Shown here piece after piece: positions 9,121-19,018 of a stretch of 64,000 bases of DNA (position 1 is the first letter of the stretch; each line of letters starts with the position of its first letter). Source of the DNA: Oerskovia jenensis (lineage in GTDB: Bacteria > Actinomycetota > Actinomycetes > Actinomycetales > Cellulomonadaceae); assembly GCF_016907235.1 (NCBI RefSeq), contig NZ_JAFBBO010000001.1:372001-436000 (forward strand). Direction: 5' to 3'. The notes below the pieces were generated by a model. It was not told the DNA's origin, ran no database searches, and saw only the letters and a list, made by a program, of their open reading frames with translations. Both the position numbers and the translations under genes were made by a program.

Positions 9121-10146
9121 TCAGCCCAGCGCCCGCGGGTGGGCCGACGCGTAGACCTCGCGCAGCGTCTCGCGCGTCACGAGCGTGTAGATCTGCGTCG
9201 TGGTGACCGAGGCGTGCCCCAGGAGCTCCTGGACCACCCGCACGTCGGCGCCGCCCGCGAGCAGGTGCGTCGCGAACGAGTGCCGCAGGGTGTGCGGCGA
9301 GATCCGCTCGGGACGGTCGAGCCCTGCTCGCTCGGCCGCGGTGCGCAGGACCGCCCACGCGCTCTGGCGGCTCAGACGCGCGCCGCGCGTGTTGAGGAAG
9401 ACCGCAGGGGTCCCGCGCCCCGTGGCGGACAGCGCCGGGCGCCCCCGCACGAGGTAGGCGTCGAGCGCCCGGACCGCGTACGATCCCACGGGCACGACAC
9501 GCTCCTTGGCCCCCTTGCCGAACAGCCGCACGGCCCCCGAGCCCAGGTCCAGGTCGTCGACGTCGAGGCTCACGGCCTCGGAGATGCGGGCCCCCGTGGA
9601 GTACACGAGCTCGAGCAGCGCGCGGTCGCGCAGGGGGCCCGGCCCCTCCCCCGCGCCGGCGGCCTCGAGGATGGCCTCGACCTCGTCGGTCGAGATGGCC
9701 TTGGGCAGGCGCTTGCCCTGCGCGGGCGGGCGCACCTCGGCCGACGGGTCGGACGCGGTGTGCCCCTCGAGCGCGCAGAAGCGGTGCCAGCCTCGCACCG
9801 CTGCCACCGACCGGGCGGTCGACGACGGCGAGAGGAGAGCGGCGCCGTCGGACCCCGTACGGACCGTGGTGACGTACTCCGTGACGTCGACCGGCGTCAC
9901 GTCCGCGGGCTCGGTCCGACCCCGGGCCGCGAGGTAGGCGGCGTACCGGGCGAGGTCGCGGCGGTACGCCGAGACGGTGTTCTGCGACAGCCCGCGCTCG
10001 ACCGTCAGGTGCGCGAGGTACTCGCGCACGGCCCGGTCGAGGGCCGCGGGCAGCGGCGGTGGTGCGGGGGGCTTCGGGGCTTCGGCCCCGTCCACGGCGT
10101 CAGGCCCGACGACGGGCGCGGACCCCCTCGCAGCGGCGCGCGTCAT
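9121..10146 (-). CDS. xerD: Site-specific tyrosine recombinase XerD
   Basis: XerD with XerC resolves chromosome dimers at dif. The N-terminal SAM-like DNA-binding domain ([23 protein letters not shown]) is followed by the catalytic domain with Arg in STGARISEA, Lys in [29 protein letters not shown] (HxxR), [14 protein letters not shown] with His and the Tyr nucleophile. About 35 extra Pro/Ala-rich residues precede the domain, so the true start may lie downstream of the ATG at 10146, which has no clear ribosome site. Its place upstream of parA-scpAB is conserved in actinobacteria. Confidence 0.92.
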   Translation of the reverse strand: MTRAAARGSAPVVGPDAVDGAEAPKPPAPPPLPAALDRAVREYLAHLTVERGLSQNTVSAYRRDLARYAAYLAARGRTEPADVTPVDVTEYVTTVRTGSDGAALLSPSSTARSVAAVRGWHRFCALEGHTASDPSAEVRPPAQGKRLPKAISTDEVEAILEAAGAGEGPGPLRDRALLELVYSTGARISEAVSLDVDDLDLGSGAVRLFGKGAKERVVPVGSYAVRALDAYLVRGRPALSATGRGTPAVFLNTRGARLSRQSAWAVLRTAAERAGLDRPERISPHTLRHSFATHLLAGGADVRVVQELLGHASVTTTQIYTLVTRETLREVYASAHPRALG

Positions 10147-10197
10147 CGCGCACCGGCTGCTGGGTGTTCGGTCATCCCGTGGGTCCCGGGCCGGCCG

Positions 10198-11280
10198 TCA
10201 GAAGGGGAGGAAGACGTCGACCGCGACCGCGACGAACAGCAGGGTCAGGTACGTGATCGAGGCGTGGAACACCTTCATCGCACCGAGCTTGCCCTTGGTC
10301 GGGTCGTTCGCCCGGCGCAGCATCATGACGCACAGCGCCAGGAACCAGGCACCCAGACCGATCGCGACCACCCCGTAGACCCAGGTCATGGGTGCGAGCC
10401 ACCACAGCGCGAGCGACGAGGCGATCATCGCGACCGTGTAGGCGATCATCTCGCGCGCGACCTTGCGGTTGTCGGCGACGACGGGGAGCATCGGGACGCC
10501 CGCGTTGGCGTAGTCCTTCTTGAACTTGATGGACAGCGGCCAGTAGTGCGGCGGCGTCCAGAAGAAGATCACGAGGAACAGCGCGACCGCGGACCAGCTG
10601 AGCGACCCGGTGACCGCGGACCAGCCGATGAAGACCGGCATGCAGCCCGCGATGCCGCCCCACACGATGTTCTGCGGGGTACGGCGCTTGAGGATCATGG
10701 TGTAGCCCACGACGTAGATCGCGATGGCCGCGAACGTGAGCCACGCCGAGGGGGCGTTGACCAGCAGCGCGAACCACAGCAGCGCGATCACGCCGAGCGC
10801 CGTTGCGAACACGAGCGCAGCACGCGGCGAGATCTCGCCCGTCACGAGCGGGCGCCGCTTGGTGCGGTTCATGAGCTCGTCGATGTCGCGGTCGATGTAG
10901 CAGTTGAAGACGTTGGCCGACGCCGCGGCGAGCGTGCCGCCGACGAGCGTCTTGACGACCAGCCAGAAGTCCGGGAACCCGCCCTGGGCGAGGATCATGG
11001 TGGGCAGCGTCGTCACGAGCAGGAGCTCGATGATGCGCGGCTTCGTCAGGGCGACGTACGCGCCGATCGTGCCGCGGATCCCCGCGACGGCATGGCCGTC
11101 CGCGGCGACCCGGGGCTGTCCGGCGACCTGCGCGGTCGCGGCAGGACGAGACGGGAGACCCGTCTCGTCGATCGGTGCCTGGCTCGTGGTGTGCACGCGC
11201 TTCGGGGTTCCGTTCTGGCGAGGAAAGCTGGGGGGCGTCGTCCGGCGGTCGGTGCGCGTCGGCGCCGACCCGCTGGACAT
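10198..11280 (-). CDS. ctaB: Protoheme IX farnesyltransferase (heme O synthase)
   Basis: UbiA-superfamily integral membrane prenyltransferase converting heme B to heme O for cytochrome oxidase. The first Asp-rich motif is NCYIDRDIDELMNRTKRRP and the second region RRTPQNIVWGG; the family segment WTPPHYWPLSIKFKKDYA and about nine hydrophobic helices are present. The N-terminal ~75 residues are hydrophilic. The ATG at 11280 has AGGA just upstream, and also TAACAT 7 nt upstream, so a leaderless transcript is possible. It is divergent from tkt, an arrangement conserved with M. tuberculosis Rv1451-Rv1449c. Confidence 0.94.
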   Translation of the reverse strand: MSSGSAPTRTDRRTTPPSFPRQNGTPKRVHTTSQAPIDETGLPSRPAATAQVAGQPRVAADGHAVAGIRGTIGAYVALTKPRIIELLLVTTLPTMILAQGGFPDFWLVVKTLVGGTLAAASANVFNCYIDRDIDELMNRTKRRPLVTGEISPRAALVFATALGVIALLWFALLVNAPSAWLTFAAIAIYVVGYTMILKRRTPQNIVWGGIAGCMPVFIGWSAVTGSLSWSAVALFLVIFFWTPPHYWPLSIKFKKDYANAGVPMLPVVADNRKVAREMIAYTVAMIASSLALWWLAPMTWVYGVVAIGLGAWFLALCVMMLRRANDPTKGKLGAMKVFHASITYLTLLFVAVAVDVFLPF

Positions 11281-11608
11281 CCGTCCTATGTTACGTCGGC
11301 CCCTCCGTCACCGCCGCCCTGCGCGACGCACAAAAGTGTGAGATCCGACCGAAATCCACGTGGTGGGCGGGGCAGGGCGCCGCCACGGGGTCCACGTATA
11401 GGCTGGGTGGAGCAACCGACGGCCTGGTGCCCCGGTGGGCACCCGAGGGCTCCGACCCCGACGCCCACCGCCGCGACCGGCCGGTCGCCTGCCCGGCCCC
11501 CCGCTCCGCCTGTGAGCGACCGGGTGCGTGCGACGGAATTGTTCATCGGTTGATCTTTGTTGTTCCGACGATGATCCGGGGCCAGGCTCCGGACGGGAAA
11601 GAGGTCCG
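11281..11608. other. Divergent ctaB/tkt promoter region
   Basis: No gene is visible in these 328 bp. On the minus strand TAACAT (11288-11293) sits 7 nt before the ctaB ATG. The tkt side has an AT-richer patch near 11540-11575 likely to hold its promoter, but I cannot fix the -35/-10. Confidence 0.5.
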
Positions 11609-13771
11609 GTGAACGCGTTCGTTCCTGCCAACCAGCCCCTCGAGTGGTCCCCCCTGGACGACCAGGCCGTCAAGACCATCAAGGCCCTCGCGGCCGACGC
11701 GGTCGAGAAGGTCGGCAACGGCCACCCGGGGACCGCGATCTCGCTCGCGCCCGCTGCGTACCTGCTCTTCCAGAAGGTCATGCGCCACGACCCCGCCGAC
11801 TCGCACTGGGTCGGCCGCGACCGCTTCGTGCTCTCCGCGGGCCACTCCTCGCTCACGATCTACCTCCAGCTCTTCCTCGCCGGCTACGGCCTCGAGATCG
11901 AGGACATCGAGGCGCTGCGCACGTGGGGCTCCAAGACCCCCGGCCACCCCGAGTACAAGCACACCAACGGCGTGGAGATCACCACGGGCCCCCTCGGCCA
12001 GGGGCTCGCGTCCTCGGTCGGCATGGCCATGGCCGCCCGCCGGGAGCGCGGCCTGCTCGACCCGTCGACCGCTCCCGGCGAGAGCCCGTTCGACCACCAC
12101 GTCTACGTCATCGCCTCGGACGGCGACCTGCAGGAGGGCGTGACCTCCGAGGCCTCCTCGATCGCGGGCCACCAGCAGCTCGGCAACCTCATCGTGATCT
12201 GGGACGACAACAAGATCTCGATCGAGGACGACACCGACATCGCGTTCACCGAGGACGTCCTCGCGCGCTACGCGGCCTACGGCTGGCACACCCAGAAGGT
12301 CGACTGGACCCAGGGCGGCACGGGCTACGCCGAGAACGTCGACGAGCTCGCCGCGGCCGTCGCCGCCGCGCAGGCCGAGACCGGCAAGCCCTCGATCATC
12401 GCGCTGCGCACGATCATCGGCTGGCCCTCGCCCACCAAGCAGAACACCGGCGGGATCCACGGCTCGGCCATGGGCGCCGACGAGATCCGCGGCCTCAAGG
12501 TCGAGCTCGGCCTCGACCCCGACAAGACGTTCGACGTGCCCGCCGAGGTCCTGGCCTACACGCGTGCCGTGGGCGAGCGCGGCGCCGAGCTGCGCGAGCG
12601 CTGGGACACCGCGTTCGAGGCCTGGAAGGTCGCCAACCCCGCGGGCCACGCGCTGCTGCAGCGCCTCGAGGCCCGCGAGCTGCCGGCCGGCTGGACCGAG
12701 TCCCTGCCGACGTTCGAGGCCGGCAAGGACGTCGCGACGCGCGCGGCCTCGGGCAAGGTCCTCTCGGCCCTGGCCGACACGCTGCCCGAGCTCTGGGGCG
12801 GCTCGGCCGACCTCGCGGGCTCGAACAACACGACCATGGACGGCGAGCCCTCGTTCGTCCCCGCCGAGCACGCGACCAAGAAGTTCCCGGGGCACGAGTA
12901 CGGCCGCACGCTGCACTTCGGCATCCGTGAGCACGCCATGGGCTCGATCCTCAACGGCATCGTCCTGCACGGCGGAACCCGCGCCTACGGCGGCACGTTC
13001 CTCACGTTCTCCGACTACATGCGCCCCGCGGTCCGCCTCGCGGCCCTCATGGAGATCCCGTCGACGTTCGTCTGGACGCACGACTCGATCGGCCTGGGCG
13101 AGGACGGACCCACGCACCAGCCGATCGAGCACTTCGCCGCGCTGCGCGCCATCCCCGGCCTCGACGTCGTCCGCCCGGCCGACGCCAACGAGACCGCGTG
13201 GGCCTGGCGCACGATCCTCGAGCACACCGACCGCCCGGCCGGCCTCATCCTGACCCGCCAGAACGTCCCGACGTTCCCCCGCGGCACGGACGGCTTCGCC
13301 GACGCCTCGGGCACCGCGAAGGGCGGCTACGTGCTGCTCGACACCGAGGGCACGCCCGACGTGATCCTCATCGGCACGGGCTCCGAGGTCCAGCTCGCGG
13401 TCGAGGCGCGCGAGCAGCTCGCGGCCGAGGGCATCGCGGCGCGCGTCGTGTCGCTGCCGAGCCGCGAGTGGTTCGACGCGCAGGGCCCCGAGTACCGCGA
13501 GAGCGTGCTCCCGGCCGCCGTCAAGGCACGCGTCTCGGTCGAGGCGGGCATCGCCCAGGGCTGGCGCGACCTGGTCGGCGACGCCGGCCGCTCCGTGAGC
13601 CTCGAGCACTACGGCGCGTCCGCGGACTACAAGATCCTCTACCGCGAGTTCGGGATCACGTCCGAGGCCGTCGCGGCCGCCGCGAAGGACTCGATCGAGT
13701 CGGCTCGCACCGGCGCCGCTCCCGGCGGCGTGGCGATCCCCTCGGTCGGTGGCACTGGCGACCAGCTCTGA
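11609..13771 (+). CDS. tkt: Transketolase
   Basis: ThDP-dependent transfer of two-carbon units between pentose, tetrose, hexose and triose phosphates. The 720-residue product has the family order: pyrophosphate domain with GNGHPGTAISLAP, the ThDP motif SDGDLQEGVTSEASS...DDNKIS, pyrimidine domain with GIREHAMGSILNG and THDSIGLGEDGPTHQPIEH, and a C-terminal domain. GTG at 11609 (VNAFVPANQPL) is chosen because GAGG lies just upstream; longer frames upstream look noncoding. It leads the tkt-tal-zwf-opcA-pgl block. Confidence 0.96.
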   Translation: MNAFVPANQPLEWSPLDDQAVKTIKALAADAVEKVGNGHPGTAISLAPAAYLLFQKVMRHDPADSHWVGRDRFVLSAGHSSLTIYLQLFLAGYGLEIEDIEALRTWGSKTPGHPEYKHTNGVEITTGPLGQGLASSVGMAMAARRERGLLDPSTAPGESPFDHHVYVIASDGDLQEGVTSEASSIAGHQQLGNLIVIWDDNKISIEDDTDIAFTEDVLARYAAYGWHTQKVDWTQGGTGYAENVDELAAAVAAAQAETGKPSIIALRTIIGWPSPTKQNTGGIHGSAMGADEIRGLKVELGLDPDKTFDVPAEVLAYTRAVGERGAELRERWDTAFEAWKVANPAGHALLQRLEARELPAGWTESLPTFEAGKDVATRAASGKVLSALADTLPELWGGSADLAGSNNTTMDGEPSFVPAEHATKKFPGHEYGRTLHFGIREHAMGSILNGIVLHGGTRAYGGTFLTFSDYMRPAVRLAALMEIPSTFVWTHDSIGLGEDGPTHQPIEHFAALRAIPGLDVVRPADANETAWAWRTILEHTDRPAGLILTRQNVPTFPRGTDGFADASGTAKGGYVLLDTEGTPDVILIGTGSEVQLAVEAREQLAAEGIAARVVSLPSREWFDAQGPEYRESVLPAAVKARVSVEAGIAQGWRDLVGDAGRSVSLEHYGASADYKILYREFGITSEAVAAAAKDSIESARTGAAPGGVAIPSVGGTGDQL

Positions 13772-13787
13772 CCATCCGTAGATTCCA

Positions 13788-13816
13788 GGAGGGGGCGGGT
13801 TCTGCCCGCCCCCTCC
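13788..13816 (+). terminator. Terminator after tkt
   Basis: A perfect 12-bp GC stem (GGAGGGGGCGGG / CCCGCCCCCTCC) with a 5-nt loop starts 17 nt after the tkt stop. It may terminate partly, since tal lies only 66 nt further on in the same direction. Confidence 0.7.
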
Positions 13817-13882
13817 CGGGACGTCCGTGAGGACACCTGGGACGTCCGCGAGGACGGCCGCCAGACGACGAGAGGGAGAACC

Positions 13883-15022
13883 GTGACCGTGCACCACAGT
13901 GCAGCACCAGCACCCGTCCGCGAGCTGTCGGAGGCAGGTGTCTCCATCTGGCTGGACGACCTCTCCCGAGAACGGCTGCGCAGCGGCGGGCTCGCCGACC
14001 TCACCACCTCCCGCGCCGTCGTCGGTGTCACGACCAACCCGACGATCTTCGCGGGTGCGCTCGCGAAGGGCGACGCCTACGACGCCCAGCTGACCGAGCT
14101 GGCCGCCGCCGGGACCGACGTCGAGGCCGCGGTCGAGCGGATCACGACGGACGACGTGCGCGCAGCGGCCGACGTCCTGCGCCCCGTGTACGACGCGACC
14201 GACGGCGTCGACGGCCGCGTGTCGATCGAGGTCGACCCTCGCCTGGCGCGCGACGCCGACAGCACGGTCGCGACCGCCGTCCGCCTCTGGCGCACGGTCG
14301 ACCGCCCCAACGTCCTGATCAAGATCCCCGCGACCGTCGAGGGTCTCGACGCGATCGAGCGCACCCTCGCCCAGGGCATCAGCGTCAACGTGACGCTCAT
14401 CTTCTCCCTGGACCGCTACCGCCAGGTCATGGACGCGTTCCTGTCCGGCCTCGAGCAGGCGCGCGACGCCGGGCACGACGTGACGCGTGTCGCGTCGGTC
14501 GCGTCCTTCTTCGTCTCGCGCGTCGACTCGGCCGTCGACTCCGCCCTGACCGCGATCGGGACCCCCGAGGCCCTCGACCTGCGCGGGCGCGCCGCGATCG
14601 CCAACGCGCGGCTCGCGTACGAGGCGTACGAGCAGGTCGTCCAGACCGACCGCTGGCGTGCGCTCGAGTCCGCGGGAGCCCACCCGCAGCGCCCCCTGTG
14701 GGCCTCGACCGGGGTCAAGAACCCCGACTACCGCGACACCATGTACGTCGACGAGCTCGTCGCGCCAGGCGTCGTGAACACCATGCCGCAGGCCACGCTC
14801 GACGCGTTCGCCGACCACGGCGTCGTGCTGGGCAACACCGTCGCGGGCACGTACACGGCCTCGCGCTCGGTCCTGGCGACCATCGAGTCGTTCGGGGTCT
14901 CGCTCGACGAGGTCACGCGGCACCTCGAGGTCGAGGGGGTCGAGAAGTTCGAGGCGAGCTGGTCCGACCTGCTCGCGACCGTCGCGGACGGCCTGGCCCG
15001 CGCGGGCGGCGACGCGTCGTGA
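13883..15022 (+). CDS. tal: Transaldolase
   Basis: Transfers a dihydroxyacetone unit from sedoheptulose-7-phosphate to glyceraldehyde-3-phosphate. The 379-residue length fits the actinobacterial TalB-like subfamily. [14 protein letters not shown] gives the first conserved block, [12 protein letters not shown] carries the Schiff-base Lys, [14 protein letters not shown] and [12 protein letters not shown] follow. GTG at 13883 has GGGAG 5 nt upstream. It lies between tkt and zwf, so it belongs to the non-oxidative pentose phosphate set. Confidence 0.95.
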   Translation: MTVHHSAAPAPVRELSEAGVSIWLDDLSRERLRSGGLADLTTSRAVVGVTTNPTIFAGALAKGDAYDAQLTELAAAGTDVEAAVERITTDDVRAAADVLRPVYDATDGVDGRVSIEVDPRLARDADSTVATAVRLWRTVDRPNVLIKIPATVEGLDAIERTLAQGISVNVTLIFSLDRYRQVMDAFLSGLEQARDAGHDVTRVASVASFFVSRVDSAVDSALTAIGTPEALDLRGRAAIANARLAYEAYEQVVQTDRWRALESAGAHPQRPLWASTGVKNPDYRDTMYVDELVAPGVVNTMPQATLDAFADHGVVLGNTVAGTYTASRSVLATIESFGVSLDEVTRHLEVEGVEKFEASWSDLLATVADGLARAGGDAS

Positions 15023-15170
15023 CCCGCGCCCTCCCCCGGCGAGCCGTGGCGGGCGACTCGGACGTGGACGCCCTCCGAGAGCGCCCCGGCCACCGCCTAG
15101 GCTCTATCCCGGTCCGCAGGACGGACCTTTCGACCATTCCAGCCCACGCCGACGAGAACGGTGACATCAG

Positions 15171-16712
15171 TTGAGACCGGCAAAGATCAGCGCAGAGCAC
15201 AACCCGCTGCGCGACCCGCGTGACCTTCGACTCCCCCGCATCGCCGGGCCCTGCGGCCTGGTCATCTTCGGCGTCACGGGCGACCTCGCCCGCAAGAAGC
15301 TCATGCCCGCCGTGTACGACCTCGCCAACCGCGGGCTCCTCCCGCCTGGCTTCGCGCTCACGGGCTTCGCCCGTCGCGACTGGGAGGACCAGGACTTCGC
15401 CCAGGTCGTCCACGACGCCGTCAAGCAGTACGCTCGCACGCCGTTCCGCGAGGCGACGTGGAAGCAGCTCGCCGAGGGCATCCGGTTCGTCCAGGGCGAG
15501 TTCGACGACGAGCAGGCGTTCGAGCGCCTGCGCGCCACGGTCGAGGACCTCGACAAGGAGCGCGGCACGGGCGGCAACCACGCGTTCTACCTGTCGGTCC
15601 CCCCGAGCGCGTTCCCGCTGGTCTGCGAGCAGCTCTCACGGTCTGGCCTGTCGAAGTCGAGCGAGGACGCCTGGCGTCGCGTGGTCATCGAGAAGCCGTT
15701 CGGTCACGACCTGCACAGCGCGCGCGAGCTCAACGACGTGGTCTCGAAGGTCTTCGACCCCGACTCGGTCTTCCGCATCGACCACTACCTGGGCAAGGAG
15801 ACCGTCCAGAACATGCTGGCGCTGCGGTTCGCCAACCAGCTCTACGAGCCCATCTGGAACGCGAACTACGTCGACCACGTCCAGATCACCATGGCCGAGG
15901 ACATCGGCATCGGGGGCCGTGCGGGCTATTACGACGGGATCGGCGCCGCGCGCGACGTCATCCAGAACCACCTCGTCCAGCTCCTCGCGCTCACCGCGAT
16001 GGAGGAGCCCGTGTCGTTCGACGCGGAGTCGCTGCGCGCCGAGAAGCTCAAGGTGCTCTCGGCCGTGCGCCTGCCTCGCGACCTGGGGCGTCACACCTCG
16101 CGCGGCCAGTACTCGGCCGGGTGGCAGGGCGGCGAGGAGGTCGTCGGGTACCTCGAGGAGGACGGCATCTCGCCCGACTCCACGACCGAGACGTTCGCCG
16201 CGATCCGCGTCGACATCGACAACCGCCGCTGGGCCGGGGTCCCGTTCTACCTGCGCACCGGCAAGCGCCTGGGCCGGCGCGTGACGGAGATCGCCGTCGT
16301 CTTCAAGTCGGCCCCGCACCTGCCGTTCGAGTCCTCCGCGACGTCCGAGCTCGGCAAGAACGCGCTCGTCATCCGCGTCCAGCCCGACGAGGGCGTCACG
16401 ATCCGCTTCGGCGCGAAGGTCCCCGGCACCGCCATGGAGGTCCGCGACGTCACGATGGACTTCGGCTACGGGCACGCGTTCACCGAGTCCTCCCCCGAGG
16501 CCTACGAGCGCCTCATCCTCGACGTCCTGCTGGGCGACCCGCCGCTCTTCCCGAGCCACGAGGAGGTCGAGCTCTCCTGGAAGATCCTCGACCCCATCAC
16601 GTCGTACTGGGAGTCCAAGGGCACGCCGGACGCGTACCGCTCCGGGACGTGGGGCCCCGAGTCGGCCGACGAGATGATGGCCCGCGACGGGCGCACCTGG
16701 CGGCGACCGTGA
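15171..16712 (+). CDS. zwf: Glucose-6-phosphate 1-dehydrogenase
   Basis: Oxidises glucose-6-phosphate to 6-phosphogluconolactone with NADP+. The 513-residue protein has the Rossmann motif VIFGVTGDLARKKLMP, VIEKPFGHDL, and the active-site peptide RIDHYLGKE. The TTG at 15171 is preferred: its translation (LRPAKISAEHNPLRDPRD) matches the usual actinobacterial N-terminus, whereas the GTG at 15161 is out of frame and soon stops. It is followed 67 nt later by opcA, its assembly partner. Confidence 0.95.
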   Translation: MRPAKISAEHNPLRDPRDLRLPRIAGPCGLVIFGVTGDLARKKLMPAVYDLANRGLLPPGFALTGFARRDWEDQDFAQVVHDAVKQYARTPFREATWKQLAEGIRFVQGEFDDEQAFERLRATVEDLDKERGTGGNHAFYLSVPPSAFPLVCEQLSRSGLSKSSEDAWRRVVIEKPFGHDLHSARELNDVVSKVFDPDSVFRIDHYLGKETVQNMLALRFANQLYEPIWNANYVDHVQITMAEDIGIGGRAGYYDGIGAARDVIQNHLVQLLALTAMEEPVSFDAESLRAEKLKVLSAVRLPRDLGRHTSRGQYSAGWQGGEEVVGYLEEDGISPDSTTETFAAIRVDIDNRRWAGVPFYLRTGKRLGRRVTEIAVVFKSAPHLPFESSATSELGKNALVIRVQPDEGVTIRFGAKVPGTAMEVRDVTMDFGYGHAFTESSPEAYERLILDVLLGDPPLFPSHEEVELSWKILDPITSYWESKGTPDAYRSGTWGPESADEMMARDGRTWRRP

Positions 16713-16779
16713 CCGTGACCGCACCGAACTCCCGCCTGTCCCGGATCCCCGGCCGGACCTCGAACTGGAGCCTCACCTC

Positions 16780-17697
16780 ATGATCATCGATCTCCCCGAG
16801 ACGACGACCAATGCGGTCAACAAGCGCCTCGTGAAGCTGCGCGACGAGGGCGGCGCCGTGGCCCTCGGCCGCGTCCTGACCCTGGTCGTCCTGGCCGAGG
16901 AGGCCGACGTCGAGGACGCGGTCGCAGCGGCCAACGGCGCCTCGCGCGAGCACCCGTGCCGCGTCGTGGTCGTCGCTCCCGCGAACAAGCGCACGGCGGC
17001 CCGGCTCGACGCCCAGATCCGCATCGGCGGGGACGCGGGCGCCAGCGAGGTCATCATCCTGCGCCCGTCCGGCCCTCTCGTCGCACACACCGACACCCTC
17101 GTGATGCCCCTCCTGCTGCCCGACGCGCCGATCGTTGCCTGGTGGCCCCGGGAGACGCCCGACAACCCGTCCGCGGACCCGGTCGGCCAGATGGCCCACC
17201 GCCGCATCACGGACGCGGTCAACGCGGGCAAGTCGCTCCAGACGCTCCAGCGCCTGAGCAAGAGCCACCACCCGGGCGACACGGACCTCGCGTGGACCCG
17301 CGTGACCCTGTGGCGCGGGCTCATCGCGGCGGCGCTCGACCAGCCGCCGTACGAGTCCGTCACGGCCGTCGAGGTCGAGGGCGAGGAGCACCACCCGTCG
17401 GTCGACGTGCTCGCGGCGTGGCTCGCCCAGCAGCTCAGGTGCTCGGTCAAGCTGGTCCGTCGCCGGGGCGTGTCCGGGATCACCAAGGTGACCCTCGTCC
17501 GCAAGGGCGGCGCGATCGTGCTGTCCCGACCGGACGGCCGCATCGTGACGCTGACCCAGCCGGGCCAGCCCGACCGTCGCATCTCGCTGCCGCTGCGTCA
17601 GCTCGAGGAGTGCCTGACCGAGGAGCTGCGCCGCCTCGACCCCGACGAGGTCTACGGCGAGGTCCTCACCAAGGGCCTCGCGAGGATCGGCGAATGA
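16780..17697 (+). CDS. opcA: Glucose-6-phosphate dehydrogenase assembly protein OpcA
   Basis: Actinobacterial/cyanobacterial OpcA promotes activity or oligomerisation of Zwf. The 305-residue product begins MIIDLPETTTNAVNKRLVKL and has the family segment VMPLLLPDAPIVAWWP. ATG at 16780 has GGAG 9 nt upstream. Its stop overlaps the pgl start (ATGA). The order zwf-opcA-pgl matches M. tuberculosis Rv1447c-Rv1445c. Confidence 0.93.
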   Translation: MIIDLPETTTNAVNKRLVKLRDEGGAVALGRVLTLVVLAEEADVEDAVAAANGASREHPCRVVVVAPANKRTAARLDAQIRIGGDAGASEVIILRPSGPLVAHTDTLVMPLLLPDAPIVAWWPRETPDNPSADPVGQMAHRRITDAVNAGKSLQTLQRLSKSHHPGDTDLAWTRVTLWRGLIAAALDQPPYESVTAVEVEGEEHHPSVDVLAAWLAQQLRCSVKLVRRRGVSGITKVTLVRKGGAIVLSRPDGRIVTLTQPGQPDRRISLPLRQLEECLTEELRRLDPDEVYGEVLTKGLARIGE

Positions 17698-18470
17698 CGG
17701 CCGACGCGGGGACCGGCGCCCGCGCGCACGGGCCGCGCCTCGTCGTCGTGCACCCCGATGCGGGCGTGCTCGCCGAGGCCGTCGCGGCCCGGCTCCTGAC
17801 CCGCATCCTGGACATCCAGTCCGTACGGTCGCCCGTCCACGTGGTCCTCACGGGTGGCACCGTCGGGATCAGGTCCCTCGCGGCGGTCGCCGCGCACCCC
17901 GTGCGCGACGCGGTCGACTGGACCGGGGTGCACCTGTGGTGGGGCGACGAGCGCTTCCTGCCCACGGGCGACCCCGAGCGCAACGAGACGCAGGCGCGCG
18001 AGGCCCTCCTCGACCACCTGCCGACCCTGCCCCCGCAGAACGTGCACGTGATGCCCGCGCCGGGAGACGGCGTCGGGTCACCGGAGGAGGCGGCCGCGCT
18101 CTACGCGGACGAGCTCTCGCGCTTCACGCCCGACGGCGGTGCGCACCTCGCGTTCGACGTCCTCCTGCTCGGCATGGGCCCGGACGGGCACGTCGCGTCG
18201 CTCTTCCCCGGGAACGCGGCGCTCGACGCCGACGGGGCGACGACCGGGGTGCACGACTCCCCCAAGCCGCCGCCCGAGCGCGTCTCGCTGACGTTCGCCG
18301 CGATCCAGGCGGCCCAGGAGGTCTGGGTCGTGGCCGCGGGAGCGGAGAAGGCCCCCGCGGTCGCCTCCGCCCTGGCGGGCGACCCGGTGACGACGACCCC
18401 GGCAGCCGGTGCGCTCGGCACGCAGCGCACGCTGTGGCTCGTCGACCTCGCGGCCGGCACGACCGACTGA
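17694..18470 (+). CDS. pgl: 6-phosphogluconolactonase
   Basis: Hydrolyses 6-phosphogluconolactone, the Zwf product. The 258-residue NagB/RpiA-fold protein has LTGGTVGIRSL, WWGDERFLP and LLGMGPDGHVASLFPG, all hallmarks of DevB/Pgl. The ATG at 17694 overlaps the opcA stop by 4 nt, giving translational coupling. A 19-bp palindromic terminator follows 52 nt later. Confidence 0.94.
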   Translation: MTADAGTGARAHGPRLVVVHPDAGVLAEAVAARLLTRILDIQSVRSPVHVVLTGGTVGIRSLAAVAAHPVRDAVDWTGVHLWWGDERFLPTGDPERNETQAREALLDHLPTLPPQNVHVMPAPGDGVGSPEEAAALYADELSRFTPDGGAHLAFDVLLLGMGPDGHVASLFPGNAALDADGATTGVHDSPKPPPERVSLTFAAIQAAQEVWVVAAGAEKAPAVASALAGDPVTTTPAAGALGTQRTLWLVDLAAGTTD

Positions 18471-18521
18471 ACGAGGGTCCTGCCCGGCTCCCGCGGCCGG
18501 GCCGGACCCTCGACCTCGACG

Positions 18522-18562
18522 CACGACGGGGCCCGTCCGATGATCGGACGGGCCCCGTCGTG
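18522..18562. terminator. Bidirectional terminator between pgl and rbpA
   Basis: A perfect 19-bp inverted repeat (arms 18522-18540 and 18544-18562, beginning CACGACGGGGCC) with a 3-nt loop lies between convergent pgl (+) and rbpA (-). It can serve both transcripts. No U-tract follows. Confidence 0.85.
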
Positions 18563-18591
18563 CTGTGCGAGCTGTGCGTGCGAGGACGTGC

Positions 18592-18942
18592 CTACCGGCT
18601 GCGGCGGCGCGCCCGGAGCGCGGCGAGCGCCTCGTCGAGAAGGGCCACGCCGTCCTCGTCGCTGCGGCGCTCCTTCACGTACGCGAGGTGCGTCTTGTAG
18701 GGCTCGTTGCGCAGAGCGCTGGGCGGGTTCGCCGGGTCCTGCCCACCGGGAAGACCGCACCGGGGGCAGTCCCAGGTCTCGGGCGTGACGATCTCCACCT
18801 CGGACGAGAAGCTCGGGCGCGTCTCGTGCCCGTTGGCACACCAGTAGGAGACCCAGGTACGCGGAGCGACGTCGCCCCGCTCCGTCTCCCCGAGCGGGCC
18901 GGCACCGACGCGCGACCCCTTGATAGCACTACCACCAGCCAC
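18592..18942 (-). CDS. rbpA: RNA polymerase-binding protein RbpA
   Basis: Actinobacteria-specific transcription factor that binds the principal sigma factor and stabilises open complexes. The 116-residue length and the segments GSRVGAGPLGE, VSYWCANGHETRPSFS, IVTPETWDCPRCGLPGG and NEPYKTHLAYVKERRSDED are diagnostic. Cysteines of the zinc-ribbon-like core are present. GTG at 18942 has GGGGAG upstream. A sigma-R-like promoter lies about 20-50 nt upstream, consistent with stress control known for rbpA in Streptomyces. Confidence 0.95.
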   Translation of the reverse strand: MAGGSAIKGSRVGAGPLGETERGDVAPRTWVSYWCANGHETRPSFSSEVEIVTPETWDCPRCGLPGGQDPANPPSALRNEPYKTHLAYVKERRSDEDGVALLDEALAALRARRRSR

Positions 18943-18960
18943 GACTTCACTCCCCTGACT

Positions 18961-18990
18961 AACGACCGCCCCGGTACCGGAACGGTTCCC
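18961..18990 (-). promoter_or_regulatory. Sigma-R/SigH-like promoter of rbpA
   Basis: On the minus strand GGGAAC (18990-18985) is followed 20 nt later by CGTT (18964-18961), resembling the GGAAT-N18-20-GTT pattern of disulfide-stress ECF sigma factors. In Streptomyces rbpA belongs to the sigma-R regulon (established knowledge); here it is a pattern match only. Confidence 0.4.
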
Positions 18991-19018
18991 ACCCTGTGCC
19001 GACGGCGTCGGCGCCGGG

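Noticed and set aside
8083-11553. 1156-codon plus-strand open frame
   Set aside because: Antisense to parA, xerD and ctaB, which are well conserved; its composition is typical of shadow frames.
13639-14037. Minus-strand frame across the tkt-tal junction
   Set aside because: Ser/Arg-rich shadow of two convincing genes and interrupted by the tkt terminator.
11543-14923. 1126-codon minus-strand open frame
   Set aside because: Antisense to tkt and tal; Val/Gly/Arg/Asp-rich with no motif.
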